Under the pieces are notes generated by a model that saw nothing but the letters and a program-made list of their open reading frames with translations, made no database searches and was not told where the DNA came from. From MTP4 sp9310u (GTDB lineage: Archaea > Halobacteriota > Methanosarcinia > Methanosarcinales > Methanosarcinaceae), in the NCBI GenBank assembly GCA_030627005.1, contig DAOUSW010000002.1, positions 27,568 to 91,567 on the forward strand: DNA of 64,000 nt, written 5' to 3'. Of the stretch, positions 9,231 through 17,277 are shown piece by piece (the stretch's first letter is position 1; the number at the start of each line of letters is the position of its first letter). Both the position numbers and the translations under genes were made by a program.

Positions 9231-10973
9231 ATGCCCGAGCACCAGCAAATTCAGCAATCCAAAAAACCGGACCCTACTTTTCAAAAGCAAGCAACCCCCT
9301 CAAGCCCGTCCCATGAATCAAATACTGCCTCTATCATCCAGCGTGCGAGAATCAATCCGAAATCTATGACCTCGGCTGACGTAATGCAGCTCCAGCGTAG
9401 CATCGGGAACAGGGCAGTCGGAAAGCTGCTCTCAGGTATCGGAAATCCTTCCACAGCTCAACAGGCACCGGTCCAGCGGCAGGAAATCCCTGAGGAAGAA
9501 GAACCCATTCAGGGTAAGATGATTGACACTGTACAGTGTCAGGGACCCGAAGAAGAAGAAGAACTGCTACAAGGCAAGTTCACTGATGAGTGTGTTCAGT
9601 GCCAGGTGCCAGAAGAGGAAGAAGAGCTACTTCAGGGCAAAATGATTGAGACCATCCAGCGCCAGGAAAACCCGGAGGAAGAAGAACTTATTCAAGGCAA
9701 GTTTGAAACTGTACAGCGGCAGGAGTCAGAGGAAGAGGAACTTATTCAAGGTAAAATGGTTGAGACCATCCAGCGACAGGAGCCGGAGGAAGAAGAACTT
9801 ATTCAGGGTAAAATGGTTGGGACCATCCAGCGACAGGAAAGCCCGGAGGAAGAAGAGCTTCTTCAGGGCAAGATGATTGAGACCATCCAGCGACAGGGGC
9901 CGGAGGAAGAGGAACTGTTGCAAGGAAAATTCGCGCCTGCACAAAAACAAGAAATTCAAAAAGATGATAAGGGACAATGGAATCATCCTGGAGAGATAAC
10001 AGAGATACAAGGAAACCTTATGGCTACAAATGGGTATGGAGATAATCCTTTGTATGTAGTTCCGGATAAGGGTGACCCGCAGATTGTAAATGCAAACACA
10101 GGCAATCATCACTTCCCGGAAGCAACCAAGTTTACAGAATACCCAATTCAGAAAAAGGAAAACCATACCGGCATGCCCGACGGCCTCAAGTCCGGCATTG
10201 AATCCCTCTCCGGCATCGACCTGGACGACGTCAAGGTCCATTACAACTCATCCCAGCCCGCACAACTCAACGCCCTAGCCTACGCACAGGGTAGCGACAT
10301 CCACGTCGCGCCGGGACAGGAACATAATCTGCCGCACGAAGCATGGCACGTCGTCCAGCAGGCGCAGGGCCGCGTAAAGCCGACGATGCAGTTGAAGGAC
10401 GGGGTTCCGGTCAATGACGACAAGGGGCTGGAGCATGAGGCGGATGTGATGGGGGGCAAGGCTGCGGAGTGGACGGGACTGGGAGCAGCACGAACAGGCA
10501 ACTTGGTACATACCGGCAGAGGGATAGGGACCTACCCGTCCAACGCCTATGCAGCAGGAGAAGTGCAGCGCGTGGAAGTCACCCAGATGAAGTGGGACCA
10601 CCTCTTTAACGACATTCCCAAAACCTTGCAAGACGTACCAACGGCGTTCAAAAGGCCGACTCTTGACACGGAGATTAAGACACTTATTGCGTTGAGAGAC
10701 AAAGGTTCAAATGGCCAGGAAGAATTGCATGTTGGCGAAGATAAGAACGCGACCGACTTTGGGTTAATGTCGAATAGCTTCCGAATAGCTGTCAATGAAT
10801 ATGGCAAAGGGAGTTTTGATGAAAGAGGCCTTCGCGAGGCCACCCTCGAGCTGTGGAAGAACAGCGTAGACCATGACGTTGCGGGTGCCTTGGGCAAAGC
10901 AGTCGAACCCGACATTAAGGCCTGGAATGCTTGTGAGAAGAAGACATGGAAGGCGCTGGGCGAGCACTTCTGA
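9231..10973 (+). CDS. DUF4157 eCIS-associated effector 2
   Basis: 580 residues from ATG 9231 (MPEHQQIQQSKKP). Leader and GNRAVGKLL block as in paralogue 1, then the longest acidic array here (about eight units of 17-20 residues; two units carry VQC in place of VQR). A unique stretch follows (GQWNHPGEITEIQGN, about 245-310). The DUF4157 domain carries HEAWH at 369-373 with the LEHEAD Glu. The C-terminal 150 residues start with EVQRVEVTQMKW and match nothing I can name; they are charged and mostly helical, with no signal peptide. Probable eCIS cargo by family and position. Confidence 0.8.
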   Translation: MPEHQQIQQSKKPDPTFQKQATPSSPSHESNTASIIQRARINPKSMTSADVMQLQRSIGNRAVGKLLSGIGNPSTAQQAPVQRQEIPEEEEPIQGKMIDTVQCQGPEEEEELLQGKFTDECVQCQVPEEEEELLQGKMIETIQRQENPEEEELIQGKFETVQRQESEEEELIQGKMVETIQRQEPEEEELIQGKMVGTIQRQESPEEEELLQGKMIETIQRQGPEEEELLQGKFAPAQKQEIQKDDKGQWNHPGEITEIQGNLMATNGYGDNPLYVVPDKGDPQIVNANTGNHHFPEATKFTEYPIQKKENHTGMPDGLKSGIESLSGIDLDDVKVHYNSSQPAQLNALAYAQGSDIHVAPGQEHNLPHEAWHVVQQAQGRVKPTMQLKDGVPVNDDKGLEHEADVMGGKAAEWTGLGAARTGNLVHTGRGIGTYPSNAYAAGEVQRVEVTQMKWDHLFNDIPKTLQDVPTAFKRPTLDTEIKTLIALRDKGSNGQEELHVGEDKNATDFGLMSNSFRIAVNEYGKGSFDERGLREATLELWKNSVDHDVAGALGKAVEPDIKAWNACEKKTWKALGEHF

Positions 10974-11092
10974 AGCACAGTGCGTAACACGATGGCGATA
11001 AGAACGTGCAATCACCGATATTGTAGGTTGGGTTGAGGGAATGAAAACCAACAAAACAACCCTTCTATTCTTCAGGAACAGCGCAGATACTC

Positions 11093-11340
11093 CCCGCCAG
11101 CTTGCCTGGCGGCACCTCCCCAAAATGAAATATAAAAGCTGAAAGCCATCAAATGAAAAAATAACTTTTTAATTATATTAATCGCCGCCCCCTGCCTACA
11201 CCCCCTTTTTCCTTTTCTTCGAGATCACTTTTCTGGCACCGATTTTACTTTTTATACACTCTATATAATTTCATTCTAGGAAAAACAAGCACAAGTCCCG
11301 AAAAACGACCCTCCAGAGTCAATTAAAGCTGCACCGCCTT
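11093..11340 (+). repeat. duplicated intergenic block, copy B
   Basis: This is a second copy of the block at 6186-6420, with the same hairpin (CCGCCAG/CTGGCGG) at its 5' end. It continues into AAGTCAATTAAAGCTGCACC, which is shared with the region in front of paralogue 4. Confidence 0.85.
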
Positions 11341-11399
11341 GTTTCAGGATTCCTGCAAACCCTCTTTCTCCGAATAAAAGAACATTACAAAAATATGGA

Positions 11400-11424
11400 A
11401 TGTTTTTATACTGTAATGGACACA
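11400..11424 (+). promoter_or_regulatory. conserved TATA promoter of DUF4157 paralogue 3
   Basis: TGTTTTTATACTGTAATGGA and the following CACATACT lie about 90 bases before ATG 11500 and match the shared element. Confidence 0.65.
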
Positions 11425-11499
11425 TACTCTAAAACCTTTCAAATATTTTGCACTCCACAATTCCACCCCCACTCTTCCACCTCCAAAGGGAGCTTAACC

Positions 11500-12416
11500 A
11501 TGCCCGAGCACCAGCAAATAGAGCAATCCAGAAAACCGGACTCTACTTTTCAAAAGCAAGCAACCCCCGTAAGCCCGTCCCACGAATCAAATACTGCCTC
11601 TATCATCCAGCGTGCAAGAACCAATCCGAAATCTATGACCTCGGCTGACGTAATGCAGCTCCAGCGAAGCATCGGAAACCGGGCAGTCGGAAAGCTGCTC
11701 TCAGGTCTCGGAAATCCTTCCACAACTCAACAGGCACCTGTCCAGCGGGAGGAAAGTCCGGAGGAAGAGGAAGAACTTCTGCAGGGCAAGATGATTGAAA
11801 CCATCCAGAGGGAGGAAAGTCCGGAGGAAGAGGAGCTTCTTCAGGGTAAGATGGTTGAAACCATCCAGCGGGAGGAAATTCCAGAGGAAGAGGAAGAACT
11901 TATTCAGGGTAAAATGGTTGAAACCATCCAGAGGGAGGAAATCCCCGAGGAAGAAGAACCTCTTCAGGGCAAGATGATTGAGACCATCCAGCGGCAGGAG
12001 TCGAAGGAAGAAGAACCGCTGCAAGAAGCAACATGCTCCTCATGCTCCGCAGCCCCTGTTCAGCGAGAGGAGAACCGTACAGGCATGCCAGACAATTTAA
12101 AGGCTGGACTGGAGCAGCTTTCGGGCACGGACTTATCAGATGTGAGGGTTCATCGAAATTCCAGCAAGCCGGAAAAAGTTGGAGCACTGGCGTATACGCA
12201 GGGTAAGGATATTCATGTAGCTCCAGGGCAGGAGAAGCATTTGCCGCATGAGGGATGGCATGTGGTGCAGCAGTCTCAGGGGCGCGTGAAGCCTACTATG
12301 CAGGCGAAGGGCGTGGCGATTAATGACGATGAGATATTGGAGAGAGAGAGGCTGATGTGATGGGGGCGAAGGCGGCTGCACCACAAGGGTCCGGATCAAT
12401 CGAGTCTGACCTTTGA
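11500..12416 (+). pseudogene. DUF4157 paralogue 3, frameshifted near the end of DUF4157, no effector domain
   Basis: ATG 11500 is the conserved start; the in-frame ATG at 11395 lies in the promoter and is not used. The order is leader, GNRAVGKLL block, four to five acidic repeats with VQREE instead of VQRQE, a CSSCS segment, then DUF4157 with HEGWH (Gly for the usual Ala) at about 250-254. The open frame stops at 12360. Paralogues read LEREADVMG here; this gene has one AG too many in an (AG)5 run at about 12341-12350, and removing it restores ADVMGAKAAA and a stop at 12414-12416. Even repaired, it ends without a C-terminal domain. Confidence 0.75.
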
Positions 12417-12579
12417 TTTTTCTCCAGAACACCGGGGCAAGTTCGCCGCCGTTCAGCGCGTGGCCCCTCCCGAGCCCGGGAAAATGACCCTCCAAAGTCA
12501 ATTAAAGCTGCACCGCCTTGATCCAGGGTTCCTGAAAAGCCCCTTTTTCCGAATTAGAAAACATTAATTGTGAATTAAA

Positions 12580-12602
12580 TATATTTATTCTGTTATGGCA
12601 AC
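12580..12602 (+). promoter_or_regulatory. diverged TATA promoter of paralogue 4
   Basis: ATATATTTATTCTGTTATGGC lies about 70 bases before ATG 12657. It is the least conserved copy of the shared promoter (TTTATTCTG for TTTATACTG). Confidence 0.55.
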
Positions 12603-12656
12603 ACGCCATAGAACGATTTTACACTCAACCATTCTACCTCCAAAGGGAGCTTAACC

Positions 12657-13670
12657 ATGCCCGAGCACCAGCAAATTCAGCAATCCCAAAAACCGGAGCC
12701 CTTTTCTCAAAGAAGAACAACTTCCAAAAGCCAGGCCCGTGAATCAAATCCTTTTTCTATAATCCAGCGTGCTAAAATCAACCCGAAATCTCTCTCCCAG
12801 GCTGATGTCATGCAGCTCCAGCGTACCATTGGAAACAGGGCAGTTGGGAGGTTGCTCTCAGGTGTGGGAAGCTCTTCCACAACTCAACATTCAACAGTCC
12901 AGCGTCAGGAAATCCCCGAGGAAGAAGACCCATTGCAGGGCAAGATGGCTGGGACTATCCAACGTCAGGAACCGGAGGAAGAAGAACTTATTCAAGGCAA
13001 GTTTGAAACTGTGCAGAGGCAGGAACCAGAGGAAGAAGAACTTATTCAGGGCAAGATGATTGAAACCATCCAGTGTCAGGAAGATCCGGAGGAAGAAGAA
13101 CCGCTTCAGGGCAAGATGATTGAAACCATACAGAGGGAGGAAAGTCCGGAGGAAGAAGAACCTCTTCAGGGCAAGATGATTGAAACCATCCAGAGACAGG
13201 AAGTGCCAGAGGAAGAAGATGATATATGCACACTTAGCAAGCCCGTCCTAGAGCTTTCTCCTGCACAATTAAAAAAAAATGTCATCCAGAGATATGATTT
13301 TGGACAGGATGTTCAAAACAATGATTGGAGGACTCTTTTTTGGGGAACAAGTGAAGGGATAAGAGCGTATTATTCAATAATTGATATCGATATGGACCAC
13401 ATAGAAAGACGTCATATTGAGTATAATCCATTCGACGAAGCAACTCACTTTAACTTAAACTGTTTACAAGTAATTACTCTTATTAAATGTGCTCTCCATT
13501 ACGCAGAAGTAACTTGGGTTACTGCCACAGCTATAACGATTCAATTTAATGCAGGAATACCGATAGGAACGAATGGTGAGCAGAACATGAGAATATTCAT
13601 AAGTACTACCGGAATGGATGATGCAAATAATTGGGCGAATGCATGGGTTTCTACTGCATACCCTTATTAG
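12657..13670 (+). CDS. leader plus acidic repeats fused directly to a toxin-like domain (DUF4157 lost)
   Basis: 337 residues from ATG 12657. Leader, GNRAVGRLL block and six acidic units are as in the paralogues, but after EVPEEEDDICTL the sequence goes straight into a 150-residue domain beginning NVIQRYDFGQDVQ, with no HEAWH. The domain contains DMDHIERRHIEYNPF, a His-x3-Arg-His pattern reminiscent of BECR-fold RNase toxins such as EndoU, and ends in WVSTAYPY. The nuclease reading is tentative. The domain is more AT-rich than the leader, which suggests acquisition by recombination at the repeats. Confidence 0.7.
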   Translation: MPEHQQIQQSQKPEPFSQRRTTSKSQARESNPFSIIQRAKINPKSLSQADVMQLQRTIGNRAVGRLLSGVGSSSTTQHSTVQRQEIPEEEDPLQGKMAGTIQRQEPEEEELIQGKFETVQRQEPEEEELIQGKMIETIQCQEDPEEEEPLQGKMIETIQREESPEEEEPLQGKMIETIQRQEVPEEEDDICTLSKPVLELSPAQLKKNVIQRYDFGQDVQNNDWRTLFWGTSEGIRAYYSIIDIDMDHIERRHIEYNPFDEATHFNLNCLQVITLIKCALHYAEVTWVTATAITIQFNAGIPIGTNGEQNMRIFISTTGMDDANNWANAWVSTAYPY

Positions 13671-13954
13671 AGAGTATATTCTGAGTTGACTCTACGTTCG
13701 AGGCTGCAGATTAGTAAGCATGAAATATGATTCGTATCCCAACCGTCAATGAGCAAACTTATCGTCTAGCCAAGCAAATTCTCCCGACCTGAAATGCTGG
13801 TTGATAATGAAGCTCTAAGCTAACAACCCAAATTTTAATTGAAACGTTTTGCACCATCCTTTTCAGGCAGCAAATTTGTAGAGTTAGGTATTAGGGCATT
13901 CTTCGCTAGTGCACGAAAAGGTTAGATCTTGTAATCACATCTCTTGACCGAAAA
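13671..13954. other. spacer, nothing recognised
   Basis: About 280 bp after paralogue 4 with stops in all frames and no match I can make to the rest of the window. The AAA+ relic follows. Confidence 0.5.
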
Positions 13955-14182
13955 CAGTTCGAAATTGAACGGAAACAGTCATGGTCGCTTTTTAGTCTGA
14001 GACTTCTACAAAAATTGCTGGTACCTTCAGCAGGAATTGGCATGAAAAGGGAGACTTATCCAACTTTTCCTTGAAAGAAATTGGGCTAGGTGAGAAGGAA
14101 GGCTCATACTTTAAAGATCCGTTCTTCCTGAAATTGAAACAAAATCAATCATAATGGCTGTATGCTGCTGTTCTGCAGTTAA
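13955..14182 (+). pseudogene. decayed copy of the 5' part of the eCIS AAA+ ATPase gene
   Basis: This spacer aligns with the AAA+ gene at about 18570-18795. Shared strings in the same order include TTGAACGGAAACAG, CTTTTTAGTC, ACCTTCAG, TTTTCCTTGAAA and, at the end, TGTATGCTGCTG against TGTGTGCTGCGG. The frame is destroyed by indels. It ends immediately before the promoter of paralogue 5, so a duplicated ATPase fragment lies within the effector array. Confidence 0.8.
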
Positions 14183-14212
14183 TAACATTTAGAAAACTTT
14201 CCAATAATATGC

Positions 14213-14232
14213 AATATTTTTATACTGTGACG
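14213..14232 (+). promoter_or_regulatory. conserved TATA promoter of paralogue 5
   Basis: AATATTTTTATACTGTGACG lies about 80 bases before ATG 14303. Confidence 0.65.
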
Positions 14233-14302
14233 AAGTCATGTTTCATCAATTTTTTTGAAGTATTCTATAATCAACCGTTCAATCTCCACAGGAATGTCCC
14301 CC

Positions 14303-15826
14303 ATGCCCGAGCACCAGCAAATTCAGCAATCCAAAAAACCGGATACTACTTTTCAAAAGCAATCAACACCTGCAAGCCCGACCCATGAATCAAATACTTT
14401 TTCTGTCATCCAACGTGCAAGAATCAATCCAAAATCTCTCACTCATGCTGATGTAATGCAGCTCCAGCGTACTATTGGAAATCGGGCAGTCGGGAAGTTG
14501 CTCTCAAGTATAGGAATCTCTTCCACAGCTCAACAGGCAACAGTTCAGAGGCAGGAAATCCCTGAGGAAGAGGAACCTCTACAAGGTAAGTTTGAAAACA
14601 TACAGAGGCAGGAAATTCCAGAGGAAGAGGAAACCCTTCAGGAAAAAATGATTGAGACAGTTCAGCGCCAAGAAATCCCAGAGGAAGAGGAGCCTCTTCA
14701 GACTAAGACGGAAAACAATACAGGGATGCCTGATAACCTCAAGGCTGGCGTGGAAAGTTTGTTTGGGATTGATATGAGCGATGTGAAGGTGCATTATAAT
14801 TCGGATAAACCTGCTGAAGTAGGGGCTCTGGCGTATACGCAAGGGGCAGATATTCATGTAGCTCCGGGGCAGGAGAGGCATTTGCCGCATGAGGCGTGGC
14901 ATGTGGTTCAGCAGGCTCAGGGTAGAGTAAAGCCGACGATGCAATTGAAGTATGGTGTGCCGGTTAACAATGACAAGGGTCTGGAGCACGAAGCGGATGA
15001 GATGGGAGCAATAGATGCAGATAACGATGTACAAAAAATCGAGGCTAAAAGAACAGGATCAAAAATCCAACATAGAAAGTCGAGTATGACCAAAACTTCG
15101 ATCTGCAAGAATCTGATCCAAAGGGTGAGTTGGGAAGATGCTGTAAAACTAGCTCGACGAAGTAACGTGGGATTACGGCACGTAAGGTCCGGCCCAAATG
15201 GACAGGATGAAATAAAACGGGGTGTTATGGGCGATGCAGTACCACTAATCCCAACCATGGTGGTACACGCGGAACGAAAACCCAAAGGTAAAAAAGGAGT
15301 CTTATCCCAGACTCGTCATTGGATTGATTCTACCCGAGATTTCGAAGAAATCAATAAAAAGGGAGAGCTTGAGCAAAAAAAAATCTTAGAAGAATTCGAT
15401 GAAAGAATTAAGATTTTCATCATAAACGAATTTAACACCGTAACTTTCCCCAAGGCTATAGATGTAAACCAAGATGATTGGAAAACTGCTATATCCGAAT
15501 ACATCGACCTCCTAGCTGGGGAAGAATTTCTATTACCATCAAATATGATCTTTAATGGACCAACTGACATCGATAATGATGATTATGGAGCTTTAGGCAA
15601 GTTTGGAAGGCAACAAATCAAAGCAAATGAATTCTTGTCGACCACCCCGCTAAAACTGTCGAATGGCCCAGAATTCATTGAGAATGTGAAATTACAAGCT
15701 AGAATTTATTGCTTATCTGATGACGAAAGCAAAGAATGTCGTGAAAAAATTGTTAATGATGTCGCCGGCGATATGGCCCACGGACTGCTAGAATTAATAA
15801 ACGATTCACTGTCACGAGGTCTTTAA
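14303..15826 (+). CDS. DUF4157 eCIS-associated effector 5
   Basis: 507 residues from ATG 14303. Leader, GNRAVGKLL block, three acidic repeats, then DUF4157 with HEAWH at 196-200 and LEHEADEMG. The C-terminal domain of about 250 residues begins NLIQRVSWEDAVKLARR and includes VGLRHVRSGPNGQDE, QTRHWIDSTRDF and ANEFLSTTPLKL. I do not recognise it. It is more AT-rich than the N-terminal half, as in paralogue 4. The Arg/Glu pattern with STTP is loosely like ADP-ribosyltransferases, but I would not claim that. Confidence 0.8.
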   Translation: MPEHQQIQQSKKPDTTFQKQSTPASPTHESNTFSVIQRARINPKSLTHADVMQLQRTIGNRAVGKLLSSIGISSTAQQATVQRQEIPEEEEPLQGKFENIQRQEIPEEEETLQEKMIETVQRQEIPEEEEPLQTKTENNTGMPDNLKAGVESLFGIDMSDVKVHYNSDKPAEVGALAYTQGADIHVAPGQERHLPHEAWHVVQQAQGRVKPTMQLKYGVPVNNDKGLEHEADEMGAIDADNDVQKIEAKRTGSKIQHRKSSMTKTSICKNLIQRVSWEDAVKLARRSNVGLRHVRSGPNGQDEIKRGVMGDAVPLIPTMVVHAERKPKGKKGVLSQTRHWIDSTRDFEEINKKGELEQKKILEEFDERIKIFIINEFNTVTFPKAIDVNQDDWKTAISEYIDLLAGEEFLLPSNMIFNGPTDIDNDDYGALGKFGRQQIKANEFLSTTPLKLSNGPEFIENVKLQARIYCLSDDESKECREKIVNDVAGDMAHGLLELINDSLSRGL

Positions 15827-15853
15827 AATCAATAAAATTAGCCAAATGTGGAA

Positions 15854-15875
15854 TATTTTTATACTTAACGGACAG
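15854..15875 (+). promoter_or_regulatory. conserved TATA promoter of paralogue 6
   Basis: ATATTTTTATACTTAACGG and the following ACAGATAC lie about 75 bases before ATG 15940, only 30 bases after the stop of paralogue 5. Confidence 0.65.
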
Positions 15876-15939
15876 ATACACAATAAATTTTTTAAAATAT
15901 TTAACAGTCAGCCGTTCAACCTCCACAGGGATGTTACCC

Positions 15940-17277
15940 ATGCCCGAACACCAGCAAATAGAGCAATCCAAAAAACCGGAGTCTACTTTTCAAAAGCAAG
16001 CAACCCACGTAAGCCAGAGCCCCGTGTCAAATCCTTTTTCTATTATCCAGCGTGCTAAAATCAACCCGAAATCTCTTACTCATGCTGATGTTATGCAGCT
16101 CCAGCGTACTATAGGGAACAGGGCAGTTGGGAGGTTGCTTTCAAGTATTGGAAGGCTCCCATCTGCAGCTCGACATGCAACAGTCCAGCGGCAGGAAATC
16201 CCAGAGGAAGAAGAGCTTCTTCAGGGCAAAATGATAGACCCCCTCCAGCGCCAGGAAATGCCGGAGGAAGAGGAACCTCTTCAAGGTAAAATGATTGGGA
16301 CAGTTCAGCGACAGGAACCAGAGGAAGAAGAACTTATTCAGGGTAAGATGATTGAGACCGTCCAGCGGCAGGAGGTTCCAGAGGAAGAAGAGCTTCTTCA
16401 GGGCAAGTTTGAAACTGTACAGCGTCAGGAACCCGAAGAAGAACTCATGCAGGGAAAATTCACTGATGAGTGTGTTCAGTGCCAGATGCCAGAAGATGAA
16501 GAAGAGCTGATGAAAGGGAAGTTTACATCGGGGCTGACCGGCACCTTACAGGCAAAGGAGGAAACACCACCAAATAAGACCGGCATGCCTGATAATCTGA
16601 AATCGGGTATTGAGAATATCTCAGGCATGGAACTCTCAGGTGTGCGCGTGCATTACAACTCATCGAAACCTGGGCAGCTCAATGCGCTTGCTTATACCCA
16701 AGGGGTTGACATCCACGTAGCCCCCGGACAGGAACAGCATTTGCCGCACGAAGCATGGCACGTAGTCCAGCAGGCGCAGGGCCGCGTAAAGCCGACGATG
16801 CAGCTGAAGGACGGGGTTCCGGTCAATAATGACAAGGGGCTGGAGCATGAAGCGGATGTGATGGGAGCAAAGGCGGTGGAAAAAACCGTGCAGTTTCAGG
16901 GCCCCGAAGAGGAGGAATTGCTGCAAGGCAAATTCGGCGTCGTGAAACTGAAACATGAACCTTCTCCCCAACACGCAAAAGGATGTGCATGTCATGGTTG
17001 CACAACACAATCGGGAGTGAAGGCGTTATCATCGACCGTGCAAGGAAAGATGTACGGAGCCGGAATCGGCCTAATCCAGCTTAAGGAATGCTGGTACTGC
17101 GGATACGAAAATGGGCACGCACCTGGTTGTACACCAGAGGCAAGGGCTAAGGCTGCCAAGGAAAAAAAGGATGCTAACAGAAGGGCGGCTGATCAGAGCA
17201 ATGACAATCGAACACGGAAAGACCAATCGCACCCGCACCATGGAAACAAAAACGTGAAGAAAGCGTGGAAAAAATAG
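15940..17277 (+). CDS. DUF4157 eCIS-associated effector 6 with Cys/His-rich C-terminus
   Basis: 445 residues from ATG 15940. Leader, GNRAVGRLL block, six acidic units, DUF4157 with HEAWH at 270-274 and LEHEADVMG. A seventh acidic unit (VQFQGPEEEELLQGK) then appears after DUF4157. The tail has CACHGC and CWYCGYENGHAPGC, which look like zinc-binding clusters, then a Lys/Arg-rich helix and DQSHPHHGNKNVKKAW at the end. The His/Asn pattern could be a small HNH-like or other metal-dependent nuclease core; this is inference. Confidence 0.8.
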   Translation: MPEHQQIEQSKKPESTFQKQATHVSQSPVSNPFSIIQRAKINPKSLTHADVMQLQRTIGNRAVGRLLSSIGRLPSAARHATVQRQEIPEEEELLQGKMIDPLQRQEMPEEEEPLQGKMIGTVQRQEPEEEELIQGKMIETVQRQEVPEEEELLQGKFETVQRQEPEEELMQGKFTDECVQCQMPEDEEELMKGKFTSGLTGTLQAKEETPPNKTGMPDNLKSGIENISGMELSGVRVHYNSSKPGQLNALAYTQGVDIHVAPGQEQHLPHEAWHVVQQAQGRVKPTMQLKDGVPVNNDKGLEHEADVMGAKAVEKTVQFQGPEEEELLQGKFGVVKLKHEPSPQHAKGCACHGCTTQSGVKALSSTVQGKMYGAGIGLIQLKECWYCGYENGHAPGCTPEARAKAAKEKKDANRRAADQSNDNRTRKDQSHPHHGNKNVKKAWKK

